In this document: positions 48,801-61,823 of the stretch, piece by piece
Layout: each line of letters begins with the position of its first letter
How positions within the stretch are numbered: the first letter of the stretch is position 1
Source of the DNA: Saksenaea vasiformis B4078
Taxonomy: Eukaryota; Mucoromycota; Mucoromycetes; Mucorales; Saksenaeaceae
Assembly (NCBI GenBank): GCA_000697055.1
Contig: JNDT01001930.1
Location: forward strand, 89,030-153,029
DNA: 64,000 nt
Reading direction: 5' to 3'
Position numbers and translations under genes: made by a program
Notes under the pieces: model-generated
Databases searched by the model: none
The model's input: only the letters and a program-made list of their open reading frames with translations
Told to the model about the DNA's origin: nothing

Positions 48801-51800
48801 CGTTCCCAACTGGCTTCATTATCACTACTGGGCGCCGTTGCTGGTACTCTCACGTCCGAAGAGAAAGACACAGTTTTACCAGCCCTTTTGTCTGCTTTCT
48901 CTGATCACCCGAATTTTGAATGCAGGGTACGTTCGTTCTATAGCCTCAACGTAGGAAACTCAACGTAATCTAGACGGCGTATTATGGCGTACTGAAACAA
49001 TTTTACAACAACTTGGGTAACAGTCCCGAGCTTCAAGATCGTATAAAGGTTCAACTTCTGCGTGGCCTGATTGATGACAGCGAAGTGATACGACAAGATA
49101 TCACAACCTATTGGCAAAAGCATTACGCGATCACTACAAACGTTGCTGACCGGTTAAAGTTTATCATGAAGTATATAGCAAGGAATCTGTATGCCTTCTG
49201 TAGCTAAACGTTGTATTTAGGGATATGTACGCACCGGAAGTGGAGAACCTGTACATTCTTTATAGCATCCAAATCTTATGTGATGCGGCAAAAGAAAGTT
49301 ACGAGTACGAGAGGGCGCTGTTCCCGAACCCACTTCCGAATGCTCGCTTTGATGTCAATTACCAACCAATTAACACAGCGTGGAAAAGAAATATGTCAAT
49401 GGTCCCTCTATTTGCTGCCAGCCAGGAACCGACCATGGTAAAAAGAAGAAAATACACTTCCTAAATAATGTCTTACAGACGTGACACTTCACGTAGGATG
49501 ATGCAAGTCAGCTAGATCTACAAGTCAAGGAAACGCAGCAATCGCTTTTATTCAGTAGAACACAGGCTGGCGCATGTAAGTTTTAGTCGATAAATGTCTC
49601 AATGATAATAACATACAAATCAGTTGGAAGCGCCTCATTACTTTCCACGTTTGCACCTACTTTCGCCGAATCTTCTGGAACTGTTGGTGAAGAACCCACG
49701 CAGCCAATGGAAGGGATAGAGACCACTACGCCAACGAGTCAGGCTAGGTACTTAGAGAAGCTCATTGCCATGATGTCCGTCTAATTTTTTTTGGAAAGTA
49801 GTCAGCAGACGCAACCTATGCAAGAGGGCACGTACGGTCGATTACGACGGCGGTTTATAAAAACGTCCCACAAAGATAGTTCTAATTACTTTGTTCGACG
49901 GAATGAGGTTCTGCAGAGACGACTACATAAATATCAAGCGCTTCAGAAGGAAGCACGTGAGAAGAAAGTGACGATGTATCGAAACTACCGTGTTGGTATG
50001 TTGCTGTGCGCTCGAAGTGTTCATCTATTTATCGAGGGCCTTAGGTGAACTTCCTGATATTCAGATCAAGCATCGGGAACTAATCGAACCGCTTCAAGCG
50101 CTGGGTCGCAATGATAACGAAATTGCACGCTTACTTCACGCAAGCTTGGTCATTTCTATTGTGACGAACGTGGAGGAGCAGCAAAAATCGGTTTGCTCTT
50201 ACTTAATCTCGACATCAGGTGCTTAACTATTTCTTAGGATGACTATAGGCGGAGCATCCTTGCCATACTGGAAAAGAATGTTGAAAGAAGTAACCAATAT
50301 TTCCCACCTGCAGTTGGCTCCTTTCTCAGAATCTTTTTTGAATTGGGCGACACTTCTATGAAGAGTTCTCTTGTTAAAACAGTCTCTCAGAAGAGTTTAT
50401 CTCAGCATATCGGTATTGCACTGCTTGAAAAAAATATGGATGGTCCCGATACAGGCGAGCCAGGTATACATACCAACAAGTTCTTTCAGTTTCTCAGCCA
50501 TGCGATTTATAGTAACGAAGAAATCTCGCGTATCCGATACGAGAAGGCTTCACCCAAATAAGTTGAAATGGATTGATTTGGCAATGCTGTACCAATCGGC
50601 TGCCGAACCAGAGATTTTCCAAACCATCTACCAGACAAAAGTTGCTACGTCTGAGCTACCGAAGCGTAAGCTGAAACAATATTTGAATCGACGGACAGCT
50701 CATCGTCAATTTTAGAGGCTGTCAACGCGGAGATTCGTGGGGATTACGAAAAGGCTTTGGATTGGTTTGTCAATGCATTTGAAACGTTAGCAGACGATGC
50801 GAGTGACGAAGAGGTGGGTTATCTAGCCTGCAAGTCGCATACAATTTATACCTGGGTTTCTAGGTGTCTGTATGGTCCCAAGAGCAGCTAAGATGTTTTG
50901 AAAAGCTTACACAATGGGAGAGTATTACAAGTAGCGTGGATATTGAAGTAGATAAGAAGTATGAAGCGTTATGGAGTCCCGAGAGTCAGGTAGGCGCACT
51001 TCTTTTATAAATGATTTCTAACAAAGCTTTAGGATCCGTATCTGCGATACTTTCTTCGCAGCTTTGTGAAATTACGCGAAGGATACGTTACCGACCAAGG
51101 CGAATACATCCCATGGACAAAGGAAACGCCAAATCCGATCTTTGATTTTATATCTACCGCTTCGCAAATGTCAAACAGGCAGGAATACCTAATGCACAAC
51201 TATCCTTGTGGTAAGTCCACCGATATGTATAGCTCTTCTTTTTCTTATATGCCGGTCAAAAATAGAGTTGTCGTTAGCTTCCATTTATCAAGATAACTAC
51301 GACCGCGCTCGTTATTGTGTACGGACCGCCTATGATTCATTCCTATCCGATTGGACGAGTCTACAACCTTTATCTCACGGTAGTCGGCTAGCCAAATTAA
51401 CAGAACTGCAAAAGGTAAAGGAGTTGGCACTTGTATACAGTCTTCCGGTAACAAAACGAAAACGAAAAAAGATTGTAGAACTGGAAGATTTCCTCAACAT
51501 CGTGGCCCAAATTCAAAGAAGCAACGCAACCACAAGCTCACTGAAAACATATATCCGGTCGATGCAGCACCGATTTCCCGATGGGCGGCTCGATTCCATG
51601 GACGTATGGGACGATATTGTTTATTCTCGCATGGTATTTATGGATATCATCAGCTCTCTAACACAAGACTCGGAAGTACGTCGAGTAACTGAAACATGGA
51701 AGGTCATCTCATTTGTCTGATAGCGATTCCCTGCTGCACACCAAGAGATCATGGCAGGACGAAAGGATTTTTTGTTGAAAATGGCGACCACTGCCAGGGA

Positions 51801-54800
51801 ACAGAACAACTTTACAGTTGCTGTGGATCGTTTTAAACAATTCCAGAAACTTGGACTTGCACCCGCTGAATTAGCGCATGAGTTGATGCGTTTGGATCTA
51901 CAAGTAGCAACATTTACAAACGACGCGAATGTACGCGTGCGACGAATCGCTCGTGCACTTGCCAAGGCTTTCAGTCTTAAGGTAATCAACAGTCGATTTG
52001 TTATGCAAAAAGCAAACATAGATTGGTATTAGGTACCTGAAGGCACAAGCAAGAATCACGTCGTCGAGTATCATTTCACGGTAGCAAAAGCATGTGAAAT
52101 CTCGCGCGCACGATTACAGACAGAAGCTTCGACCTATGATGATTTAGTGCGCAGCGAGTACCTTGCGAAAATAGCAGACCAAAAGTCGTTTCCGGATGCT
52201 ATTACGTTTGCTAATCACATCAACAAGAAAGGTTACCAGTCGTTACTGGAGGCATGCGAACAATCCTTCAATGAGGTAATTGTTACTGTGGGTTATCACA
52301 ACGACAAAAAATCAAACCGTCTTCCGGTTAGGTTTCGTTATACTCCAACTGTTTATGGAAGCTCGGCGAGTACTGTGATAACGCATTACGATCCCTTGAT
52401 GATTCTTCTGCCGTTTTTCCGGTAAGTCTACCTTAACATGGCGGTTATTTTCTTATCGTATGTAGTTGGAACTGGATGTAAATCGATACAGCGAAACAGT
52501 AGTCAACTGTTACTTTAAAGCCATGTCGTTTGGTGAGAAGCGCGCTATCGAACGTTTTCCTCGTCTTTTAGAGTTGATCGAACTCTATCCGGAATCAGGA
52601 GACGTTTTTAGGGAAAATGTAAGTGATGGCAACCTTCACAGCATGAAAACAAACCATCATAAAAATCGTAGGCGGAGTCATTTGAACCCGTTTGGATGTA
52701 TATCCGATGGATCCCTCAGCTTGTAGCCATCCTGGATACTACAAATGCAGTAAACGTCTTCCCTGCCATCTATAAGGTACATTCCTAAGGAACGGGCTGT
52801 ATCTAACACGTCGCATTTAGCTTGCTTCGACCTACCCAAATGCTGTCTACTATCCATTCCGTATCAGCAACGAACATTTCGAGGCGACTCGTCATAGACT
52901 CAGTAAAGTCAACCAGGAGCAAATTTCACGGATCAAGCAAGTCGTACATTCACCGCTGATGGAAGACTTTACAACTGAATTGCGTCGGTTAACAAACCCT
53001 GAACATATCGTGAAGGATTTTATTGAATTTGTTCAGGTACACGCCAAGATAGATGGCCTCTTTTCTTAAACTTTTCTTGGTAGTCGGTTTGTCAGAGCGG
53101 AAGTCCCAACAAGATCGTTGTAGAGAATCTATTCCATCAATTCAGTGAGCTTTTGCTGAATCCGAATAGCAAACGAATGGGTACAATACCCAAAGCGTTT
53201 GCTGTAAAGCACGCGTCACAGCTACGCGAACTGTTCGGTACGTCTGCATTTCACAAGTGGTAAGATGAACTAAGGTCCACAATAGGCAAGGATGGATCGA
53301 AGCTGCTAAGCATGACCAAAAAAGATTTCGCGAAAGTTGTCAAATATTATCAAACTGCTATACAGAATCAAAAGCTTCCTGGAGCATCTGAATTGCTAAA
53401 GTCTTATTCCCCATGGCTTTCTGAATTCCATGGTGCAAGTTACGACGTGGTATGTCTCAATGTGAGAAATAGATACCTTTGCTTACCATGGCAACACCTG
53501 TGTAGGGGCTTGAAATTCCTGGTCAATATCATGGCCTCAGTCAACCAATGCCTGAGACACACGCAAAGATTGTTGGCTTTGATGAACGTTTATTAGTCAT
53601 GAGTTCCTTGCGTAAGCCAAAACGATTACAGATTTACGGTACAGACGGAAATGAACATTTCTTCTTGGTGAAGGCAAGTATCTCTCCCAGGAAGACGAAG
53701 ACCTCCTCATTGTTGGAAAAATAGGGTGGTGAAGATCTCCGGCTGGATCAGCGTATTCAGCAGTTGTTTTCAGTAATGAATGAAATGATCCGAAAGAATG
53801 CCTTTTGCGCGCAACAAAACATCGTCTTAAAGACATACAAGGTACCCGTCCTAAAAATAGCTCTTGCACGAATTTCTCATTTGTTCTGAAGGTGATTCCC
53901 ATGGCTACCAATGTGGGGATCATCGAATGGGTGAATAATACAAAACCACTGCGCTCTTGCATTGAAGAGCAAGCCAAGGGCAAGGTACAATTGAACCGTG
54001 TACAAGAATCTTATCGTGCAACCGTGGCAAGATACAAAGGAGATATGATGGGTACATTATTCTTTTTGCAGAGATACGTGTTTAATTTACGTAGTTGCTA
54101 CTAGGTTATCATAACCTTCTCAAGGCACCAAGAATCAAGGTGATCAACAGCTTCGAGCATATTTCCTTATCTGTCAGAAGCGATCTTCTTCGGCAGTACC
54201 TAGTGAACATTGCTGCATCACCGGAAGCTTTTTTGCTCCTTCGTAGAGAGTTTGCAAACAGTCTTGCTGCCATTGCGATAGCTGGATATCTTCTAGGTAA
54301 TGTCTCAGCGATGATGCATGACGATCTTTTTCCTAATTTCGAGTTCATAGGTATCGGAGATCGGCATTTGGAGAACTTCCTTCTTGACTTGAAGAGGTAA
54401 AATACTTATAGGTGCATGCAAGAGCAGATAGAATAAATAACGATACCCTGTAGTGGTCAACTGATTGCAATTGATTTTGGTCATGCCTTTGGTTCTGCTA
54501 CGGAACTACTTCCTGTACCTGAGCTTGTTCCGTTCCGATTAACCAGGCAGTTGATGGGCACATTAGAGCCGCTTGGCGTTCCTACGCTGTTGGAAACCCC
54601 AATGACTCATGTTCTAGATGGTAAGCGGCGACAGAATCAGGAAGAGAGAGAGAGAGAGAGAGAACCACTTATTCACCTATGTTTTCCATAGCCATTCAAT
54701 CGGACAAGGACCTGGTGTTGAACACAATGAATGTGTTCATCAAGGAACCATTGTTGGATTGGAAAAAGATTGCCCTGAAACAAGCACATAACCAAAGTAA

Positions 54801-55267
54801 GTTGACCGTCCTCATTAATAAAAAAAACTGACAGTGAGGATGAAGAACATGCAGGAGCTGAGGGTGATAGCAGCGAAACTGGCAAGCGCTTCTCTCCTTC
54901 ATCTTCACCAAGCTCTTCGCTGGAAGAGGAAATTGCATGGTATCCGCAGAAAAAATTGGACGTGGCAAAACGCAAACTAGAACGCCACAATCCAGCATGT
55001 AAGATATACTTAACTTTTCTTTTCCGTGAAAGAAAGCTAAAGTGCATCACAGATATTACCACGATGGAGCTTATAAGTGGACACCAGGGAAAATCGTACT
55101 TGGAACCACTGAAACAGGTCACACAAGGTGAACGTTCAGTGAATATCCGAGCTAAAGTAGGCCCTGTCTGCCGTGATGCGCATGAACAGGTTCAGTGCTT
55201 AATTGATCTGGCGACGGATCCAAGTGTCCTAGGTAGAATGTGGGTGGGCTGGCAATCTTACTTGTAA
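39822..55267 (+). CDS. PRKDC: DNA-dependent protein kinase catalytic subunit (DNA-PKcs) homologue
   Basis: A 15.4 kb gene made of several dozen short exons separated by introns of about 45-80 bp. It starts [17 protein letters not shown] at 39822. Most of the protein is helical (HEAT and FAT-type repeats). The kinase is DNA-PKcs-specific: '[18 protein letters not shown]' near 53660-53780, '[15 protein letters not shown]' near 53890, catalytic '[14 protein letters not shown]' at 54351-54400, '[17 protein letters not shown]' near 54470-54510 and '[16 protein letters not shown]'. The FATC end '[18 protein letters not shown]' closes at 55265. The catalytic Lys, Asp (DRHLEN) and DFG Asp are present, so it should be an active Ser/Thr kinase that pairs with Ku at DNA double-strand breaks in non-homologous end joining. 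The DNA-PKcs pattern fits better than TRRAP/Tra1, which lacks these catalytic residues, and better than ATM or TOR. Not every exon join was resolved. Confidence 0.9.
53674..53724 (+). other. GC-AG intron inside the DNA-PKcs kinase domain
   Basis: The exon ending in the LVK lysine codon AAG is followed by GCAAGT, the classical GC-type donor, and the next exon starts after ATAG with GGT GGT GAA GAT. Joining gives the conserved VKGGEDLR motif exactly. No GT donor nearby gives this frame. Confidence 0.75.
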
Positions 55268-57838
55268 ATCATTTGCAATAAATATTATATCTCTTTGAAC
55301 ACGTCAAACATCATGTGAAGATAGCGCTTATCGATATGCAAAGGATTGTACTGATAAATAATACTGATGTCGTCATTTATAATTGGACCGCGCATTGTCA
55401 AGGACACCTTCACCTTTGCCACAGTCTCAGGGCATTGATTCATTCAGCTCGCAGCACGGACTGGTCTATTTGAATAAATAAACCTTTGGGCGTACTGGGT
55501 TTGTTATATCTTCAGTATCACCGTCAATGCCGATGTCCAACCACAGTTACTCGGAGAACACGGTCAAACTGCTGCCCATATTCACTTTACAGCGAATTGG
55601 ATTAGCATTTCCGACCAAGGAGATGTAAATCAGCAGAGCATACAGGATAGTTAGCAGCAACTCGGTGTTCAAGCAATGCATGATCAGAGAAGACACTGGA
55701 TCCATAAGGAAGGTTTCGATACACGGATGATGGATTGGAATACGCTGTGAGACAGAAACGGGTGGGCGATGACAAGTCTATCCTGTGATATCTTGCAGGT
55801 CGCGCTACCCGCAAATAGTTGTCCAGTAACGTATACCTTTGTTAGGTACACTACACTAAGCCCTTCTGACCATGCTGGCTACCCATCTGTCCCTCCTGGG
55901 TAGATGCGCTTTTTAAAAGCCGTGGCGTGAGAAAAAAAAAAAGAACATGGGAGTCCTGTCCTCGCTTGCTCTTATGTAGGAGAATATTTTCATCATCGTT
56001 TACTGAACGGCTTTTTTTTTTTTTGGCACTGCTTCACATCTGCGGAGAGTTAACTTTGTGCTAAGGAAGGAATGGACAAGTTCACTTCAAAATGTCCAGA
56101 AAATCTGCCGATGCAGACTGCAGTATTGGTTATCTAACGAAATCGAAACGGCGAAGCTCGTGAGACTCGGCGCACTGTTTGCTGTAGTGAAAACGAACGA
56201 GGAATTATTCCTCTAGATAACTGAATTTAGCGGAGTGATGTGCGGTACTTTTTATTAGGAACTGTTGTGTAGCGTTGAGTTGTTTGGACACAACAGCGAC
56301 ATTTCTTTCGTTAATTGGGGTCCAGACAAGCTAACCACGTCGTCATTGGGATCACTCTCCTGGAAAGATGGTCGTGTCTCTCGGAACATCCAAAAGTCGA
56401 GTGAATGCGGTGTGTTCGCGCGTCACATATCACCTCTTTCAAAAGACCTCTTCTAAAGAAAGCGACTTTATCCTCTTTAGAAACGTTTGCACTATCGTTA
56501 TAGCAATCATTTCAATCAACTGTATTTTTTTAACAACACTGGTGCTCGCTCGGACGTTGCATGTTTATTCAATCAGAAAATGACATCATATTTATAAAGT
56601 TTCTGAATATCCACCTTTGTTTCAAAACGAAGTTGAGGAAGGAGCTGTCCTGTTCAGAAAAGAAAATTTAGTGAAATGTAAATATTATCACTCTTGTAAC
56701 TTTGTATGTTTTGAATACCCATTTCACGCTCAAGTCGAATAAATTTCGCGCTGGAAACTGATGAGTCGTTGCGCGGAAAGGCGATTCGTTTTGCGTTAAC
56801 CCAATGAATAGTTCACGCCTGGATAACTAGGCATTTTGCTTTGAGGTGGTTCAGTGCTGGTTTGTCAGTATCCTACCGGAAGACATAAAATGTTTCGAAC
56901 TTCCAACGCGGGTCACGAAATGAAAGAAAGGGGATTGATCACAAAATTTCATCTTTTTCCTCTTATCTTCAACTATCTGATGTGTCGATTACTCTTTATC
57001 AATCCAACGTACGGAAATCCATCTGGTAAATGAAAATGCATAGACATGAAATAAATGAAAAAACCGACTAACAATATGACTTCAGTATGTCTAACAAGCC
57101 TCAAGATTGAATTCGGAAGGGTAATCATGATGTGCGGAGGTCTCAATCAAGGTAATTTGTACAACAATAAACGTCGATCAAACGTTATTTCTTAGTAATA
57201 TATACAGCTTTTGAAGGAAGACATCTACAAAGCATCTCTCAAAAGAAGCGTTTTACATAAAACGGTATGACAACATTTGATGTAGTTTTTCTCATGGATC
57301 CATCTAACCTCAGAAAACAATAGATCTTAACCGCTATGCTTGAACTACCTCTGACTGGATCCATGGTGGCTGCAGTTGGAACAAGCGGCGTCGATTACAG
57401 CAAGGTTTTCATGTCTGATAACAAGGCTGGCGCATCCAAGACGATCAAGTAATTTCGGACACTGGCGGCAATAAAACAAAAACCTAAGAAAATAAGCAGA
57501 TCGGTATGCTTTATTCTTAACACTTTGGTACTTTCACCATCTGTATTGCAGACAAGCAAAACATCCTTCACTTGATCCTGGGCGGATGGGTGGGCGTCTC
57601 CCTGTACCGGACGTGCATTCCCGGACACATCGTTGCCAATGGGCCGGACGCGAATTCCCGGATACTTCGCTGTCAATGGTGGGTGGGTGGGCTTCCCTGC
57701 ACCGGACGAACATTCCCGGACTATCTTCTTCTTCTTCTTCTCCTCGGTCGTGCCCATCGTGGACTCGGTGCGATGCGGCCGCCCGACCTCAGCGGCGGGA
57801 TACCTTTGGGGTAAGTAAAAACACATCTATGCATCTTT
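55268..57838. other. 2.6 kb region without a supported gene
   Basis: Downstream of the DNA-PKcs gene the sequence is AT-rich with short frames only. It includes a perfect 15 bp palindrome GAGGAATTATTCCTC near 56199-56213 and, at 57580-57720, a GC-rich repeat cluster annotated separately. Confidence 0.45.
57585..57720. repeat. GC-rich degenerate tandem repeat
   Basis: The unit CCGGACG-N3-ATTCCCGGA occurs three times, at 57607-57625, 57644-57662 and 57702-57720. It is interspersed with GGGTGGGTGGGC-type blocks. The cluster is much more GC-rich than its surroundings and lies just outside the Fanzor-element repeats. On either strand it sits in an open frame, but the frames look like translated repeat rather than a gene. 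Confidence 0.7.
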
Positions 57839-58055
57839 CATTTACTAACCATGAACGAATTTTTATGCTGCTCGAACAAATTATGCATCCACTGAAGGAC
57901 CAAGTTGACGTAAGTAAAATGTTATCTCGCCGCCAATTCATTAACTAATGACCGCATATTCATTTCATTCCTTAGCGCAAACTTGACTCTTCGTGGACGT
58001 ATAATTTATTCAGAATAACGTAGAAACTTGTTCAATAAACAGTAGTATGAATTAA
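57839..58055. repeat. Foldback left end: direct plus inverted terminal repeat copies
   Basis: 57839-57914 (ATTATGCATCCACTGAAGGA, then CCAAGTTGACG) matches the right end in direct orientation, while 57929-58055 is the inverted copy. Together they form a long imperfect palindrome of about 215 bp, like a small foldback or MITE-type unit. Confidence 0.6.
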
Positions 58056-58062
58056 CCTCAAA

Positions 58063-58271
58063 CTAATTCTATGTAATCTTGGGACATTGTAGAACATTTT
58101 AAAATTACAACAGAGGATCTAAAACTTCCTTGTTGTGCAGTTATGGAACGTCAAAGTGAGGATGGGGCTCCGTGACCATGTCTGTAGCCCTGAAATCCCC
58201 GATTGTTAGATCCTTTACGGAAATCAGACCCAGTCCTTACCTGTCATACAAAGTGACGAGTGAGCAGTTCC
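58063..58271 (-). ncRNA. Possible guide-RNA region downstream of the second Fanzor
   Basis: The 200 bp between the Fanzor stop and the left terminal repeat carry no open frame. They contain complementary blocks GGGGCT and AGCCC...CCCC around 58164-58200 that could form a stem. The assignment rests on position and is weak. Confidence 0.25.
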
Positions 58272-61200
58272 TTACTGCCTAACTGTCCTGGACAGTGCTG
58301 CCGGGCGAGATGCTAATTGGCATCCTGGTTCGATGTAGCGAACAAATATATCACGAATATTTCGGCCGGCATTAACATCCCTATTCCAAAACTAATCAAA
58401 TAGTTAAGTATCAACGTGTTAAGCCAAGCAGTACGGCTTACTAGAGATGTTCTGATTCCTCGTCTATCATATGCGCACTGAGGGCACAGTCGGATAGGAT
58501 AGACGATATTTCTATAATTGTTGCGAGCTGTTTCTGTGTTAGAGAAAGACGTATACAAGCTGGACTAGACCATACCTGGTCGACGTCTATTGGGGCATTC
58601 ACTGCTAAGATGCAGGATCTGCCTGTCGTCATCTAAGCAATATTGACGTTTGTGCTTATGGTGCCGACGTCTGATATACTTTTTGCTGGAGATTAATTCG
58701 TACCGGTCAGCTCTTCATTATTTTCATTCGTTTCCCAAACATACCGATGATTACACAGCAGGATGTTGTAGTCACGGAAATCGACTGTGTCGTGATGACA
58801 TATGCTGCATACTTTGCTGGTTTTGTACTCGTCTACGCATATGACTGGACATCGCTGTGCTAGCACCTTGCGAAAGGTCTACACATGGATAGTAAATATT
58901 AATAGGATTCTCACTACCAAGAAAACCTTAACACTCTCACCTTCACTGGTAACGGTGCATACGTCTTGTAACCTCCACTATGCAGGTCGGCATCTCCGTA
59001 TGCCACAAGCGCTCGACGCTGGTCACGTCTACTGTTTTGAGCCGTACGGTGTTGACGACGTTGGCGATACCGCGCTTTTTTGTTCTGTTTTTGCACATTT
59101 GCAACTGGAGGCTGACCCAGTGAGATAATTAATGAACGAAGAATAAGCAGGCAAATGCTCACCAGGGTTGAATTGGGATAAAATCCCCCGACTTGATCCG
59201 CGATAACGTCCATGGTCATACTTTTGGAAGAGCCCTGCAAGGCACGCCTTTCCCTGTGTCTGTAATGACGGTTGAACTCATCCATTCTGGAAAAGTCCGT
59301 TCAATATGACCACATATTGACAAGAACATTCTGTAGCTACCTCTGTTTTTCGCTAAATTGTGCCATGAGAAAGCGCTGGAATTCCGGAACAGATGAGGCC
59401 GTCTTAGGATGTTCCGAAAGACGATCGTAGACTTCCTGCATGTTGGCAATTTCACAATTTTTCCTTTCTATCTGAAGACTCCAGTTAAATTTGGAGCTGG
59501 CTCTAAAAAAGCATGCAGTTATTGCACTGACTACATACAGGATCTTGTTCTTACTGATAATAACCGTTCGTGACAGAAAATGTATGGCTATTTCTTGCCT
59601 CTTCATCATGAAGATCCTCCGCTGTGTCTACGGCGGTCACAAGGGAACGAATACCTACGAAATACGTATATAGCCTTTGTTAGATTCTTTGTAGCAAGGA
59701 GCATACCAGGATCGATTCCCACAATGCGAGTTCTTTCAGGGTTTAAATGGCGTGCGACCGTTAAGCCCGTGGGCTCCTTCTTCAAATGATAGATGCCACA
59801 CTGCAAATCAGAGAAATCCCTGTTACGAGGAAGGAACTGAAAGTCTCTTTGGGAGGACGGATAAGATGCTGAAATGCAACCTTTCTGTTAGCGTGCTCCA
59901 TGGTATAACAAAAACTGGACTGACCTCGGTTTGGTTTGCGAGATTTAAATCTGACTGCCACCATAACACCATCCGTTTCAAAGCCATAATCAAACTCTAC
60001 TTCTGGTAGCTCATCGTTGTTTATCCCTTATATGAACAAGTGTAAGGACATTACTTCCATGCAGTTGAATATGACCAAACCTTGTGCCCGGCGGCGGCGA
60101 GGCATGACTCTATCAAGACAAAAAATTGCTTCCCAAAGTTGTTCGCGGTATATCATGTCCTTGAGCGCATTATTGAAGGTATGAAAGCCTTGCAAAGGAC
60201 CCTAACGTAAGAGTGTCAATTTTTCTTCGGTAAATTTATGCTTTTTTTTTTAGAGACACCTACTGCTAGATTTTCCGGGAGGTTGGTGGTAATGTCTTTA
60301 AGCGCCCAGTAAAGTATTTTACCGGTTACGGGGAAGTAGCCTAGCGTAGTATTATTGCTTAGCCCATACTATGGTTCAAAGAAGGTCACCGGGTTCCAGC
60401 TTACCTATCTGGTTTTTAGCCATTGGAACGAGAGTCCAGTCTTTTCTATTGAGTTCATTTGTTTGCTTAAGCATCAATGCTGAGAGACGAAGCATACACG
60501 GAAGCAACCGCTGGTTTTCATCATCACTGAGGTCTGCGGTTATATCTACATTACTAAGGTTTTCCTGGTAAACATTCTGAAACTCTCTAGCAAGCACCCA
60601 ACGGTAAGTAATCGTGAGGAAGAAAATAACTTCGTATCTTGTCTTATCATACCCATAAAAAACTTCAAGTTCGGCGATTGAATCATCATCTAAAGTTGCC
60701 CATGCACTACGGTCAAAAAGTTCTTGTGTTGTTATTCCCTGAACACATCTGGATGCTACAAATTGGAAGCAAGGCGATATAATGTAAGCAACCTGAAGCA
60801 AATACATTAGTAGCGGAATAATACCTAAGCTTCTTGCATCGTGTCGCTGATTTTGCAGGTGGTTCGCGAATAGGTCATCAAAAAAAGCAATAAAGGTTCT
60901 CTTCATGTATGTTTCCAGATTAGACGTAATATGCAGGTAAGTGTCTACAAATATGCAAAAGTTTGTGTCTGTTTTTCTTTCAGATGGTTTCACTCACTGC
61001 TGACTATTTTCCCCGCAAATGACGGGGCCAGCTCTCTCATCATGTATGTCAACGTGGGAAACCGGTAGTTTTCTGCAGAAGTTATAAGTTTATTTAGCCT
61101 TACAAACTTAAATTTACATGTATACCTTCTCCCGTCGCTGGGTTCATTCTGCAAGTATCAAAGAAGTTCTCGAAAGTCTGCCGTAGATCGAAACACCAGC

Positions 61201-61823
61201 GGTAGTTGGACTATTGATCATGGGAGCAGACTTAGTTTATTCTGATAACTCTCATCCTAACAAACGCTACCCGACATTTGTGCCGGTATCTCGGGTCAGG
61301 ATCATTTTAACGCTGCAATAAAGAACACTTCTTCATGGACAGGAGGAAAGGTTTCGAAGTAGCCATCAATCCAACGATGGACATGTAAATTGACCAAAAG
61401 CATCGCACACTGACAGGCGGTTGCATATTCTTCTGCCACTGAACGAAGAACGCCCTATATCATCCTGTGCTTAACGTATTTGAAAGAGTTTACATGAGAA
61501 TTCCATAATACAATACCCTGAGTTGCTTGTGGTCCTCCTGCAGAAAATTGCAAAGCTTCAGTTTTCGCACAAATGAGTAGTCGCGACCAGCAACTGCGAG
61601 AGGGGGGTTTCCTGATACCCATACCGTCTCCTGCGGGGCGGGGGCTCTCCAACTTCGTTTTGCTGTCTGTCCATGGCTTTGCGGATAAAAAGGAAAGGAG
61701 ATTTGTTGTCAAATAGTTAGATGGAATATATGTGAATTCGTAGGACTGTTCTTTTGTTATGCATGATGGGACGCTGCTTAGACTAACACTTTGCGCCTCC
61801 GTGTCTGCTGAGCCTTTCAGCAA
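58272..61823 (-). CDS. Second, divergent Fanzor (TnpB-like nuclease), possibly degenerate
   Basis: Minus-strand exons give the Fanzor order, though not all joins were resolved. The N-terminal helical part includes 'ATACQCAMLLVNLHVHRW' (near 61400), matching the position of 'NVIIRAQLFVNWYIIKHA' in the Fanzor at 633-3222. Then come 'FDYGFETDGVMVAVRFKSR' (near 59960), RuvC-I 'RIVGIDPGM' (near 59740), 'ALVAYGDADLHSGGYKTYAP' (near 59000), CxxC 'RLCPQC' (near 58480) and RuvC-III 'WNRDVNAGRNI' followed by a stop at 58272-58274. RuvC-I and RuvC-III aspartates are present. The first zinc CxxC appears weak ('SSECPNRRRPG'), and I could not confirm the RuvC-II glutamate. Sequence identity to the first Fanzor is low, so it is a separate lineage, not a recent duplicate. 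The start is uncertain; an ATG at 61821-61823 is one option. Confidence 0.7.

Noticed and set aside
39822..55267. Tra1/TRRAP (SAGA/NuA4 pseudokinase) as the identity of the giant PIKK gene
   Set aside because: The length and helical content fit, but the kinase has intact DRHLEN and DFGH motifs and DNA-PKcs-specific GGEDLR and [11 protein letters not shown] sequences. Tra1 lacks the catalytic residues.
57395..57826. A 143-codon minus-strand protein over the GC-rich repeat
   Set aside because: It is mostly translated tandem repeat and poly-Lys from a TTC run. No conserved motif was seen.
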